Below are positions 1 through 10,756 of a stretch of DNA of 50,777 bases, piece after piece (position 1 is the first letter of the stretch; the number at the start of each line of letters is the position of its first letter). Origin of the DNA: Salisapilia sapeloensis (taxonomy: Eukaryota > Oomycota > Peronosporomycetes > Peronosporales > Salisapiliaceae). The translations under genes and the position numbers were made by a program. The notes beneath the pieces are model-generated. The model searched no databases. It saw only the letters and a program-made list of their open reading frames with translations, and had not been told where the DNA came from. Where the stretch lies: positions 1-50,777 of the forward strand of contig JAADVB010000132.1 of the NCBI GenBank assembly GCA_023334545.1, given 5' to 3'.

Positions 1-345
1 AGACTCTCCCCGACCAAAATCCTCGTCTTTGCCCTTTCGAGCCATGGCGTTGAATCGCTCGACGGTCGACTGGAGGCCTTGGTCGTCGACGCCGATCTGT
101 TTGGCGAGATCCTCCAGCGTGTCTGCCTTGTAGATGAATCCGTTCTTAAGACCTTCCTTTGGCTCTAGTCTTGGCATCAGCGTCGCCATCATGTATCGAT
201 TGCGGTGTTTCGTGTCCACGATGAGCCATGCAGGGATAGCAGCCACTTCCTCATGACGAGCGTACTGATCTTGACCAGCGTTCGTGTATGACTGCGACTC
301 GTTCCTGCAACGAAATCCATTGCAGCCACCAAAAGACGGATCACG
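1..345 (-). pseudogene. Remnant of FAD-dependent 3-oxosteroid dehydrogenase / fumarate reductase-like flavoprotein
   Basis: The minus strand is open from 345 to the window edge and encodes a recognisable C-terminal part of the FAD_binding_2 family: a GFRCRNES segment (family GKRFxNES) and a stretch ending with FGRGES, typical of 3-ketosteroid-delta-1-dehydrogenases. Such enzymes are about 500-570 residues and carry the FAD Rossmann motif at the N terminus, some 350 residues before this point. That part should lie at higher coordinates, but a stop codon interrupts the frame at 346-348. Only about 260 bases remain before the divergent gene at 606, and I see no dinucleotide-binding motif there. 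I read it as a 5'-truncated gene. The 3' end lies outside the window, so an intact C terminus cannot be judged. An unusual far-upstream exon is the alternative. Confidence 0.6.
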
Positions 346-605
346 TCATCACGATACCTAAATTCTGGGTACATGTGTTGCACCCTACTCCAATCTACCT
401 TCGCCTGCCTTCCTCCATCATCTCATAGCACGTGGGATGTGTCGATCAGCATGATGTCGCATACTCAAGTCAAGAGAATCCATCTGCCAGAAATCCTATC
501 CAAAGCATACTCAACTCGAGTCCGTTATTTTTGAAGTTACTGGACACATATAAAGCAACCTGATCGCAACATTCTTCATCTTGCGTCGAGACTAACAAGA
601 CACGA

Positions 606-2108
606 ATGAATACACTCCAAACCATGTACTTGTACACAGCAATACTTGCCACTAGTCTGCTCGTATCCTCTGTCTCGAGTAAAGCATTCTGTGAGTACGA
701 TGGCAAGAATAAATGTCCATTAGCAGGTCTCCCAGCAACCAATGCCAATGGAAGTATCAAAATCTACCCCGGAGGCGATACCAGGTACCATCAAACAGTC
801 GTACGATATTGAAATCAAGTCCTTATATTGTATGACACTCTAGATGTGCTTTCAACGACTACCAAAGTGACCGTACGGGCTTTTCAAGCAATAAAACATA
901 CTTCTTCCAGGTCTTCCCGAACCAGAGCGGTTTCAAGAAGAAGCTTCTGATCAACTTTGAAGGTGGAGGAGCCTGTGTCGATGACCTGACCTGCAGCTTT
1001 GCACTCCAATGCTCTAACCCACCAGGCCTCTTCACACACAACGCCACGACCACGTACACTGGCATCCTCAATCGCTCTAAATCGGACAATGTCTTCAGCG
1101 ACTGGAATGTCGTACATCTACCCTACTGCACGGGTGACTTGCACGTTGGCAATCGCATCCGAGAAGCCTCTGTCCCAGAGGAAATCGGAGCCTTTGGCAT
1201 CGACACATGCCTCACCACGAGCGAACCATTGTATCATAATGGTTACAATAACTCGATCGCAGCTTTGCAATGGGCTGCAGAAAACTTTGCTGATCCAGAC
1301 GAGATCGTTCTAGCAGGCGAGAGCGCTGGATCGCTTGGAGCTCAGCTCCTAAGCGCCTATGTCGGTGACTTGTGGAATATCAAGGAGAAGCCGATCAAGT
1401 TTTCACTACTTTTAGATAGCTACGTCGGTGTCTTGCCGCCCGGACATACTGGTGGCGAGATTCTAGGCTTGTATGATGCATGCAGCGTTGATCTAAAGAT
1501 GGATCAAGCCTATGTTGACAGCTGTGAGGACGGTAGTGCCAGCGTCGTGGACCTCGTGGAGCCTCTGCTAAAGAATCTGTATCCGTATCAGTGGCTCTTC
1601 ATTAACAGCAATGGGGATGCCACCCAACGGTACTTTTACGAGCTAGTAGACAGTGGTGTCACGGATATACTTACGGATACTGTGCTGGACGCCGGCGGCA
1701 TCACGCTCTTTGACGACGATCTGATCGTGTCTCCCGAGACGTTTAACAGTGTATGTATATTCTTTTCTAGGACTCAAACATGTCTAATGTATAGAGTAGA
1801 GTATGCGCGAGATGCTGGACCAGTATAAAAGCTACAGTGACCTCGTCTCGACGTTCTTCGTCGAGGGCGAAACGCACGTGTTCACGCGACGAAATAATTA
1901 TACCGACTACACTGGCACGAACGGTAAGACGCTCGGCAAATACCTCTCGTCATGGCTCGCGAACGCCACTTCCGCCGCGAACTCTCCTCAAGAACCTAAA
2001 AGCAGTAGTTCAGACAACTTTGGCTCGTCTTCTCAAGACAATGACGCTGCCACGACCGTCTTGCCATCCATCTCCCTCCTCCTCCTCGCCTTCTTCCTCT
2101 CCAACTAA
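606..2108 (+). CDS. Notum / pectin acetylesterase-like secreted carboxylesterase, GPI-anchored
   Basis: Three exons: 606-784, 844-1750 and 1800-2108, with introns of 59 and 49 bases that splice in frame. The protein has an N-terminal signal peptide (hydrophobic stretch within the first 25 residues), GDTRCAFNDY at the first splice junction, the oxyanion segment FEGGGACVD, VHLPYCTGDLHVGNR, and the nucleophile elbow GESAGS. INSNGD is the likely catalytic Asp region and EGETHVF carries the likely catalytic His. The C terminus is a Ser-rich spacer followed by a hydrophobic tail (LPSISLLLLAFFLSN), a typical GPI-attachment signal. Family members deacetylate plant pectin or, as Notum, remove a lipid from secreted proteins. 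I infer an extracellular deacylase on the cell surface; the substrate cannot be decided. The family call is firm. Confidence 0.86.
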
Positions 2109-2361
2109 AGATACTCAGATCAATCTAAAGATACTCAGAACGAATCTGATAATTTGCCAATCTGCTGTTTTGTACGCTGCTAGTAAAGTGAACTGGTCGC
2201 ATTGTATACAGTTTCTGTCGGACGGAAGTGAGACATGTTGACTAGAAGTTTGTAGGGCGGCCGGTCCATCTTCTCGACCAAAGAGGAGAATCGCTCGATA
2301 GATCGATTGAGCGTCGTACGTGTGCTCTTGCTAGTTAGAACCCGTCGATCGATCACGGCGT

Positions 2362-5300
2362 ATGAATGGCAAAATGAGACCCGCGCAGCCTGCTAGTCGG
2401 ACGCAGCAGCCACCGGCACAGGCGCCTCCGCACGCGCCACAGGCGAATCAGACGCACCAGGGGCCGCGACCGCAGAGACCGCCCGCCAGCCATCCGCACC
2501 ACGGGTACAATGGACCTCACGCCCAGACCTTTGTCCCACGAGGTTCAAGTCATCCAGTTGGTACTTGTATTCGCATTTCCATCCATCCTAGCATCACTTG
2601 ACTAAAGCATATCTTTCCTAGTCGAATTCCGTCCCAAGGGAGGTGCACGCCCTCCCCCGCCGCAGCAGCACACGCCACCACCAAATGCCCAAGGAGACAA
2701 TGCGGAGGTATGCAAAAAACCTTTTACAATCGTCTATCTCGTCCTTAACATCTTGGTCACACTAGACGAACGGAGAGCACGGACACATGTCCCCGCAGCA
2801 GTATGGAGGCTATAGAGGCAATTATCCGCGTCCATACCAGCCGTATAATCCCTATAGCACCGGTGGTCCGCCATATCAGCCGCGTGGACCGTACAATGGC
2901 GGCTACGGTCGCGGCGGAAGAGGTCCTCGAGGCCCTGCGTCCCAGTACGTTCCTCGCGGCCAGCCTCCTCGCAACCAGCAAATGTTCTACCCTCAGATGT
3001 ACCCTGGCATGGGCTACATGCCACCTGAGATGATGTACGGCCAGCCGAATGCCTATGGCGCCTACTATGGTCCTCCCGTCGGCAGCGCGACGCCCACGAG
3101 CGACGCTCCCTCAACGCACACGCAAGCGCGTCCAGTCAAGCGAGAGAGCAAGGCGCTTCCGATCCTCAACCCCGAAACGAATGAGCAGATCAAGCTCTTT
3201 GGCGACGACAAGCCTGCGAGTAAGAAATCCGACACGCCTCGTAGCGACGAAACTGCCTCGGAAGTCCCTACGGCTGCTTCCACCCCTGAGAAACAAGACA
3301 AGCCATCGTCTCCAGAACCCAAGGATTCTACTCCTGAGCCAGAAGCTCCTACTCCTGAGCCAGAAGCTCCTACTCCTGAACCAGAAGCTCCTACACCCGA
3401 ACCAGAAGCTCCTACACCTGAACCAGAAGCTCCTAAGACGGAAGAAAAGGTGGAAGATCCGGAGGAATTGAAAAGACGGAATGTCGAGGTGAAGAAGGAT
3501 GCAACGACGGGTAAGATCACGTACTCGATCTCCGACCTACTGCTCTTCAAGGACGTCGAACGAGCGCTTCCGAGTGCCGAGTCTGGTCGAGAAGGCGAGT
3601 GGCCGTCGATGGAGATCACGAGGGAAGAGTTCCATAAGACACGAGGTGGACGTGGTGGCAATTGGGAACGTGGCAACGACAAACAAGGTGGTCGTGGCAA
3701 CGGACGGAATCGTAATGGCGAAAGCAGTTGGAATCGCGGTCAAGAACCTCCACGCCGTGGAGGTCGAGGTGGTCGTGGAAGAGGTCGTGGGCAACCAGAA
3801 CCTCTGCTTGAAGGTCCTGTGAAACCTCTGGAACGTAGTGAGAACCGATGGGTGCCATCCAAGAGCACGAGTAACTTGGAAAAGACGGAGAAGATGGTCA
3901 AGAGCATTTTGAATAAAATGACGAGAGAAAAGTTTGCTCGACTGGCGCAGCAGATGACCGAGATCAAGGTCGAGAGCGTCGAGATGCTGCAAGCTGTCAT
4001 CCATATCATCTTTGACAAAGCCATCTCGGAGCCGCACTTCTCCGACCTCTATGGAGACCTTTGCGTCCACTTGGAGAATAACTGGAAAGTCCATAGTTTC
4101 GTCAAGATTGTCCAGAACGACGACGATGGACACTTCTATTGGACAGCCATTCCAGAGAGTGATAACGACGTCGTCGGACCCTTTGACTCGGTCTCGGAGA
4201 CACTGGCGTCGGCACATACAGAAGACTTTGAGCCGATGCCGTCGCCGGAAGGCATGCGGCTCATGGAAGTCCACATCCAGCATCAGAAGTTTATCAAAGT
4301 GTGGACGCTTCCATCCGAGACGACGGACGCGTCGCAGTTCTACTGGTCTGGACAGATGCTGCAGGACATTCCGAAGAACGAAGGACCCGTCGGACCGTTC
4401 GAGTCGCATGACAGCGCTTCTCACAATGCTCTGAAGACGAACTCCTTCCGTCGTCTCTTGCTGAATGCCTGTCAGGAAGAGTTTGAGAAGGGGAACATGT
4501 ATCAGGAACTAGAAGAGACGCTTCGGAAGGCTCGTGCGGAGAAGTCGTTGACGCCGGATAAAGAGACGGAGCTCGAGGAGCGGCGGCTGGTGCTGAAGCA
4601 GAGGATGCTCGGGAACATTCGCTTCATTGGAGAAGTGTTCCGCAAAGGCATGCTGCGAGAACAGATTATGCACGAGTGTATCTTGAAGCTCATGGGGGTG
4701 GAAATCAAGAAGGGGGCGCTCGTGCGTACGCATCCGGAAGAAGCGCCGGATGAAGAGAACATCGAGTCCTTGTGCAAACTGCTGTCGACCATGGGCAAGG
4801 ACTTGGATAAGAACAAGAGCGGAAGCCTCGACGTCTACTTTAGCTTTATGGAAAAGATCTTGCTCAAGGACAAACGCATGTCGTCTCGCATTCGATTCAT
4901 GATACAAGACCTCATCGACTTGAGAGGCAACAAGTGGATCCCGAGACGGAAACAGCTGCAGCAGAAGACGATTGCCGAGATTCGGAAGGAAGCAGAGAGG
5001 GAGCAGAGACAGGCACCGGCGAGTGCGCCTGGAGGACCTCGGCCGGACAACTTTCGAGATAATCGACGTGGTGGTGGTGGATCCCAGAGGCAGACGACGG
5101 CGCCGGTGTATAACAATGCTTCCATGCGCAACAACTCGTCGTTGCGTATGCCACTGCCGGAGCGTAAGACTGCACGAGATGAGTCGGTGAAATCTGGTTT
5201 GCAGGGACGACCGAGTTCCTTTGGCTCGACGCCAAAACGAGCAGGAAATACAACCACAACCACGACGACAACCACGACCACGACCAAATCAGTCAAGAAG

Positions 5301-6406
5301 TTAGATGAAGAAAGTCTGAACAAGGTCAAGCGAGAGGCCAAAGTCACGAGTGACGAATACGTCGAGAATAAGGATATCGACGAAGCTTCAACTTGTCTCG
5401 AAGAGTTGCAAAAGTCGCTCGAGAGTAAAGACGAAGCGACGAAACACTTTGTGAAGCATACGCTCCTCTATGCCGTCGAAGCAAAGGATGCGACGCGTAC
5501 AGCTGTCTTCGACATGATCACGCAGCTCGTCAAGAAACAGCTTATTCCTTCTGCATGTCTTCAATTCGCGCTAGCACATACTTGTAGTGCTGGTGTCCTG
5601 ATCTGGTGTGACGTCCCTAAGATGGACGCTCACGTCGCGGACTTGATCCTACGTTTCATGCCCGACAAGAAGAACTACATTTCCTTTGATTGGCTCGTCT
5701 GCTTCTGTGGACGAGAGATGGATGCTGATGCACAGGAAGAAGCGATTGACTCTGGGTTCCTAGCTGCTGTCGCTGGACGAGTCCTCCAGCATTTAGCTCT
5801 AGAAGACCCGACGCGCGCGAAAGAACAAGTGCATGCCACGTACGTCTCGCCCCTCTCACTCCTACCATCCTACAAGCGTACACCAGTAGATTTCAAAAAG
5901 TGGATCGATACGTATGGTCTGGAAGACATTTTGCAACTCAATCTGGCCGTCGACCTCGCGACACAGCTCGAAAAGTCGGACAATGTGACCGAGTGGATCC
6001 AAGAGAACATCCCACAGAGTCGTCTCCAAGACAGTGTCTTTGCCACCCACGCTAGTCTCTTCATCCTCAATGCGACTAAAGACGACCAAGTCCCGTCGTC
6101 TGAAAGCTGCTTCCTTGTCCTCGGATTCAGCGGCCATCAAGAGACTCAAGCGCGACTCATCTCGGCCCTCGTGCAGACCAAGAAGAGCAACGGTACGTCT
6201 CTTGACGAAATCCACTCTGTATATATGTACTCATGTCGATTATAGAACACTTGGAGAAGACTTTACGACAATTGCAAAAGGAAGGCACGATGCGCGGACC
6301 GGCGTTTGCCAAGTGGATGGAGCTCCAGGCGGATCATAGCGTCGCGAGGCAAAAGGCACTTGCGGACCTCGGCAACGTCTGGCAGGAATTGGCCAAAGCC
6401 AAGTAG
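2362..6406 (+). CDS. EIF4G: Eukaryotic translation initiation factor 4G-like scaffold
   Basis: Four exons: 2362-2560, 2622-2707, 2766-6192 and 6246-6406, giving 1290 residues. The protein scaffolds the cap-binding complex: it binds eIF4E and eIF4A and bridges to the ribosome through eIF3. Order: a Pro/Gln/Gly/Arg-rich N terminus (RGG boxes), five PEPEAPT heptads, a canonical eIF4E-binding motif YSISDLLLF (Tyr348, Leu353, Leu354), a second RGG-rich tract, a MIF4G domain from about residue 464, an Arg/Gly and poly-Thr linker, and a C-terminal helical MA3-like region from about 985. The MIF4G domain is split by an insertion of about 120 residues between LCVHLENN and FRRLLLNACQEEFEKG; metazoan eIF4G has a short loop there. 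The last exon, ending in KWMELQADH..., completes the helical repeat. Several long antisense open frames here are by-products of codon bias. Confidence 0.92.
3333..3437 (+). repeat. Five in-frame 21-base repeats (PEPEAPT) in eIF4G
   Basis: Five adjacent 21-base units encode Pro-Glu-Pro-Glu-Ala-Pro-Thr, the last ending in Lys. They differ at only a few third-position bases, so the array is recent or kept homogeneous. It lies in the disordered acidic region just before the eIF4E-binding motif and is probably length-polymorphic. Confidence 0.95.
5250..5285 (+). repeat. ACA/ACC/ACG microsatellite coding for 12 Thr in eIF4G
   Basis: Twelve consecutive threonine codons (mixed ACA, ACC, ACG) form a triplet microsatellite in the linker between the MIF4G domain and the C-terminal helical domain. 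The reading frame is kept. Confidence 0.9.
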
Positions 6407-6532
6407 GACAATCGTCGTGTCCATCTGAAAATCGTTCGAAACGAGATAAAGTGGACGGTAGCAGGTCCGTTGGAAAAGACAATAAGACCGACAGTTGCTG
6501 TGATAAAAGGATTCTTGCATTTGTATATACAC

Positions 6533-8362
6533 TTAACTCTTGTCCCGACGTGCGAGATACGACTTCTCATGCTGCTGCAGCTACTTCCTCTACGTCAGTA
6601 TGCTGTCGAGGTGCTAGATACGAGTGATGAACGTACCTCTTTGGACCGATGCTGCGTCTCTGACACGACGTTCTCGCCATTCTTTTGCTTCGTCCCGGCC
6701 TCTTGGTGCAGTTTATCCAGTAACTTGGCATTCAGTTCCAGCTCCAACGGCGTCTGATCCGGCAGAAGCATACGACGCTCCTTCTCTTGAATCCTATCGA
6801 TATATATAAGCTCCTGTCTAGATGTACCTCCGATCAAATTGTACGTACTGCTGCTTGAGTATCTCCTGTTGTTGCTTGTTCCGAGCAGCGCGTTGCATCA
6901 CCACCATCTTCTCCTTGTGCTCTGCTTCCTGACGCTCTTGACGCCATAGCTCTGCCTGTTTGCTCAAGTCCTTCCTGAACGCTTCCTCTCGCTGCTTCTT
7001 TTCGATCACTTGCTGATGCAACGTCTCTTGCTGAAGACGAATGCGGATCTCGGCGTTCGCTTTACGCTTCTTCTCCGCCTCAGCTTCTCGACGAGCATGC
7101 TCTTCCTGAAATTTCCGATTCATCTCGGCCTCGGCCTTCTCACGAGCTTCCATGTCTGCTTTCGCCGTGTCCTCAAAGAACTTCATCTTGGACATGACGT
7201 TCGCGGAGATCTGCTCCAGCTGCTTCTGACGAGCCTCTTCCTTGGCTGCCTCCATCTCGTTGTATTGCTTCACCAGACGCATGTCCACCTCATGCTCATG
7301 CTCCTTCTGACGTCGCTTGGCTGCAATCTGCTCCTCATTCTCCTTCTTGACACGAGCAATCCGCTCCTTTTCAGCTTCTTTCTTGGCCTTATCGCGCTCT
7401 AGCTGCTCCAACTGCTGCTGCTTGATGTTCTCCATCATCCGAGCCTCCTGCTTCCGCTTCGCTTCGGCCTCACGCGCCAGACGCTCCGCCTTTTGACGAC
7501 GTTGCTCCGTCTGAATCTCAATAAGCCTCTTCTCTTTCTCGAGACGTTCGGCTTCTGCCTGGCGCTCCTTCTCGTCATGCTCCTTCCAGTTCTTGACCTG
7601 GCGCTGATAAAACTCGGCACTTGCGCCTCGATCAGCCTCTCGACGGTGGCTCTTGTCCTTGACTTGAGCTTCGAGGCTTTTGGCCAGTTCATCTCGCTGT
7701 CTGCGCTTCAGCTCCTCCTTCTTCCGCTGCTCCTCCGCTTCCTCGACCGATGCGAACTTCACGATCTCCTCCCAAACGCTAGAGCTACGAGCCTTCTTCG
7801 GAGATACCTTTGGAGGCAAGTGGAAGCCAGTACTTTGCTGCTGTACCTGGGTTTCCGTCATGTACATACTAGCGGTAACCTCGTCATCTTCATTGTTGTC
7901 CTTTTTCTTGTCACGAGCTCGTTCCTTCGATCGCACTACTCTACGGCTTCGAGACTCACGAGACCTCTGCTTGCTTGCGATGCTCAATGCTCGAGCATTT
8001 GAAACGGTAGGATGATGGGAAGACGTCGAGCTGTCGGCTGCCAACTTTAGCTGATGCGACCGTCGATCACAAATCTCTTTGACCAGCGCTTGTAATCGGT
8101 CATTCGTGAGCTCACTCGCAGCAATATTTCTTTGTGGAAGCAAACGAAGTAGCTCTGCTGCAAGTTCCTCAGCTACCTTTGGTGGCTTCTTGCATACGCG
8201 TTGTATGCGAGCACACACAGCCAGCCGAAGCTCTTCTTTCAGCTTAAACAACCTCGCTCGTTCACGCAGTTTTTCACGATCTGCCGAGACGATCGATGTC
8301 ATGGACATTATCGACTTATTGTCAGAGCTTCTAGCCGTACGATTCGGTAGCTTGGACGCCAT
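6533..8362 (-). CDS. TPH-like (trichohyalin-plectin-homology) coiled-coil protein, probably ciliary
   Basis: Exons on the minus strand: 8362-6828, 6793-6637 and 6574-6533, giving 577 residues; phases agree at both introns. The last acceptor is a NAGNAG site (cag at 6575 or 6572), which adds or drops one Gln. After about 60 helical residues and a Ser/Arg-rich linker, residues ~185-560 form an almost continuous charged coiled coil (runs such as AEAERLEKEKRLIEIQTEQ) of the type grouped as TPH proteins, many of which are microtubule inner or basal-body proteins of cilia. No catalytic motif is seen. It is convergent with eIF4G (126 bases between stops) and divergent from the YbaK gene. A ciliary role is inferred from the family and from the other ciliary genes in the window; I cannot assign an orthologue. 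Confidence 0.85.
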
Positions 8363-8570
8363 GCTTCGAGCCTGCCTTCAGTCAAGTAAAGCTAAATCGG
8401 TCTCAGCAGAGACTTATGCTATTAATAGTCAGCATCTCTTCAAGATCCAAAAACTTCAAGGAGATATCAAAGAAGACAGGTTTACAATTATACAACTTTC
8501 AAGATATATTAATAAGACCGTGTGGATCAGTCGGATTAAAGTGTCTGAACCATCCTTTTCAAACGCGAAA
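8363..8570. promoter_or_regulatory. 208-base bidirectional promoter
   Basis: Only 208 bases separate the start codons of the divergent coiled-coil and YbaK genes, so both promoters and 5' leaders must lie here. The middle is A+T-richer than the flanking exons. I see no single motif that I can name with confidence. Confidence 0.5.
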
Positions 8571-9379
8571 ATGGCGGCAGCAGTAGGTAGTATCCAAGAG
8601 GACATTGATGCGAAGCGAAAGCAAGTAGAAGTACTTGAGCGAAAGGTAGATGATCTCGAGAACGTGACTCGAGTGCGACAACACTTGTCTAGTGAAAAAG
8701 TGTCCAGCGGATACTTGAAAATCGCTCCAAGCGACTACTACTCGTGGTCTCTCGAACAACGCGCGTACGCTACCTTCTTATCTCCCCGCTACATTCCTAC
8801 ACTTAGACCCTCCTAGAAACTTTCTCCAGTGCCAAATTCCGCATCTATGCAAGAGCATCATTGTCGAAAACACGTCCTGCACGCAATCCGGCACCCAAGA
8901 TCGACGTAATAGCAAGTACTATTGCGTCGTGCTCCAGTACAATTCCAAGCTGAACACTGAGCACCTCATGCGTTTCGTCCGAGACTTGCTCCCAGAATCC
9001 GAACGTCCTGGTCGCAAGTCTTACAACTTCCAGCACGCTCCTGCTCAGGTACCTCCTACCTCTCATCCATAATATCAATCAATCTCACATCGTCCGTAGG
9101 TTTCCGATGACCTCACTGGATTCAAGCACAATGGCGTGTCTCCCTTCGGCATGAAAACCTCCATTCCCGTATAAATAGCAAATTCAAGTAGACTCGTACA
9201 TGTCCATATTCATTTCCTATTCTCAGGTCATCGTGGCGGGTGACGTCTCCAAGTTACCATTCCTCTGGCTCGGCGGTGGCGCCGAAAGCGTCAAGCTGCG
9301 CATCAGCGTCCAGGACCTCATTCGCTCCCTCCACGCTGACGTCGCGCCCAACGTCACGACGCTCCGGACGGACATATAA
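8571..9379 (+). CDS. YbaK / aminoacyl-tRNA-editing domain protein with N-terminal coiled coil
   Basis: Four exons: 8571-8764, 8817-9048, 9100-9168 and 9227-9379, giving 215 residues; all three introns (51-58 bases) keep the frame. Residues 1-25 form a short coiled coil. The remainder is a YbaK/aaRS-associated domain: CKSIIVENT, YYCVVLQYN, VSDDLTGFKHNGVSPFGM (the substrate-pocket signature DLTGFKxGGVxPFG with His for Gly) and a C-terminal VIVAGDVSKLPFLWLGGGAES strand-turn region. The family hydrolyses mischarged tRNAs, for example Cys- or Ala-tRNA(Pro), in trans. The fused coiled coil resembles stand-alone eukaryotic members. I infer a cytosolic translation-quality role; no targeting peptide is visible. 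The gene is convergent with the hydrolase, with 49 bases between stops. Confidence 0.85.
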
Positions 9380-9428
9380 AAGAAAGAAAAGAAAAAATCA
9401 TTTCCATTCTCCTTATCCTCGGCAACGA

Positions 9429-10727
9429 TCAGAAAGCAGACGCAGGGCAACGCTGCACCATGCGAGCCACAAACTTCCCCATACACTGCATCCCCAGGTC
9501 GGATGCAGGCAAGATGTGCGGCGGCAAGGCAGTGAATACGTGCGGCATGCTCCTAAACTCTTGGTGATCCACCTGAACGCCATCAGCAGACGCTTGCTTC
9601 ACGAGCAAGTGGGACTGTCTGCGGAGGACGTCGAACTCCCCACCGACGATCAGGAGCGGCGGTAAGCCCTGGAACTTCTTTCCGAGCACCACAGCCTCCT
9701 CCCACTCACTATCCTTGGTCATGGTCGCGTTACGCACCGACGCGAGCATGGCGGGTGTGATGTAGCACTGCTCAGATGCCGGTTCGACTGTGACGGCATC
9801 TACGTACGGGCAGACGCTAAGACCAGCGAGAGGCATCTCTCGCTTGGCGTCTCGTAGTCGTAGTAACACTGACAGCGCAAGGCCTCCACCGGCCGAGTCG
9901 CCACTTACGAGCACATCTTTCATATCGAATCTATCTCCTACGTAGTCTATCGCCTTCATGGCGTCATCCACGGGTACTGGGAAGCATACAGTAGGCACCT
10001 TGCGGTAGTTGGCGATCAGTACTTGACACTGCACTCGCTCTCCCAAGCCTACAGAGGCCAGAGAGGCATGTACAGCATAGGCTAGTCGACAGCAGTAGTT
10101 CACAAACGTCGGAGGGGCGAGGAGAGCATACCCTCCGCCATGGTAGTAGACGAGTACGATCTGCCGAGCACTTGTATCTACTCTCTTCGGCCGTAGCCAA
10201 ATGTGCTTTAAGTCGTTAAACTCGACCTCTTCCTGCTGCATGCCATGCTGCCAGCACGAGAGGGGATTGTGTAGGTAGGAAGCTCTCGCGAGCACTCGCC
10301 TCATGGCCTCGTCATTCCGACGCTTGGCGAGGTGGATACCATTCGGTTCCCCCACGGCCACCGCCACGGCCTGGAAGCTCTCATAGGCAAACGTCCATCC
10401 AGGGAACTTGGGTTCACATCCGCGATAGACGTAGGCATACGTAGCTTGTAGGGAGGCACATATAGACTTTGAAAGTAACATCCAAAAGTCCATGAAGGAT
10501 CCACAGAAGCATGAGAGGATATCATGTGCGAGTACTAGCGCCAGGTAGGTACCTATCGCCATCAAGATCCATCCAGACGATAGATACGAGGAAGCATGGA
10601 CTAGAAACGCAGCAAGGCAAGGGAAAAAGATGGTGGCAGCATGACCAGCATACCCGTCGTCCATCCTGACAGACATACAGCAGATTTCAAAGTGATTTCT
10701 TCCATCTACACGTAAAAAGATCTCCAA
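9429..10727 (-). CDS. Alpha/beta-hydrolase fold-3 (hormone-sensitive-lipase family) membrane-associated esterase
   Basis: A single exon encodes 432 residues. The motif order is that of the HSL-type hydrolases: oxyanion loop HGGG at 196-199, nucleophile GDSAGG with Ser278, acid Asp366 in GGEFDVL and catalytic His396 in MPHVF. Residues ~30-90 contain two hydrophobic segments, so the enzyme is probably membrane-anchored, as in arylacetamide-deacetylase-like proteins. The substrate is unknown; small acyl esters or neutral lipids are usual. Met1 lies only 29 bases downstream of the stop of the protease gene on the same strand. Met18 or Met22 (10676, 10664) are alternative starts that would leave more room for a promoter. 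Confidence 0.86.
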   Translation of the reverse strand: MEIFLRVDGRNHFEICCMSVRMDDGYAGHAATIFFPCLAAFLVHASSYLSSGWILMAIGTYLALVLAHDILSCFCGSFMDFWMLLSKSICASLQATYAYVYRGCEPKFPGWTFAYESFQAVAVAVGEPNGIHLAKRRNDEAMRRVLARASYLHNPLSCWQHGMQQEEVEFNDLKHIWLRPKRVDTSARQIVLVYYHGGGYALLAPPTFVNYCCRLAYAVHASLASVGLGERVQCQVLIANYRKVPTVCFPVPVDDAMKAIDYVGDRFDMKDVLVSGDSAGGGLALSVLLRLRDAKREMPLAGLSVCPYVDAVTVEPASEQCYITPAMLASVRNATMTKDSEWEEAVVLGKKFQGLPPLLIVGGEFDVLRRQSHLLVKQASADGVQVDHQEFRSMPHVFTALPPHILPASDLGMQCMGKFVARMVQRCPASAF

Positions 10728-10756
10728 AGCAGTTTCATATTCTCTCTCTCCCTCTC

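Noticed and set aside
3065-4424. Long antisense open frames in the eIF4G gene (211 and 295 residues)
   Set aside because: Low-complexity translations complementary to a clear domain-bearing gene; they result from codon bias.
7493-8002. Leu-rich plus-strand frames opposite the coiled-coil gene
   Set aside because: Complement of Lys/Glu-rich coiled-coil codons gives apparent Leu/Phe-rich membrane-like frames.
8079-8816. 245-residue plus-strand frame running into the YbaK gene
   Set aside because: Its first part lies antisense to the coiled-coil gene; only the part from the ATG at 8571 fits the YbaK family and splice phases.
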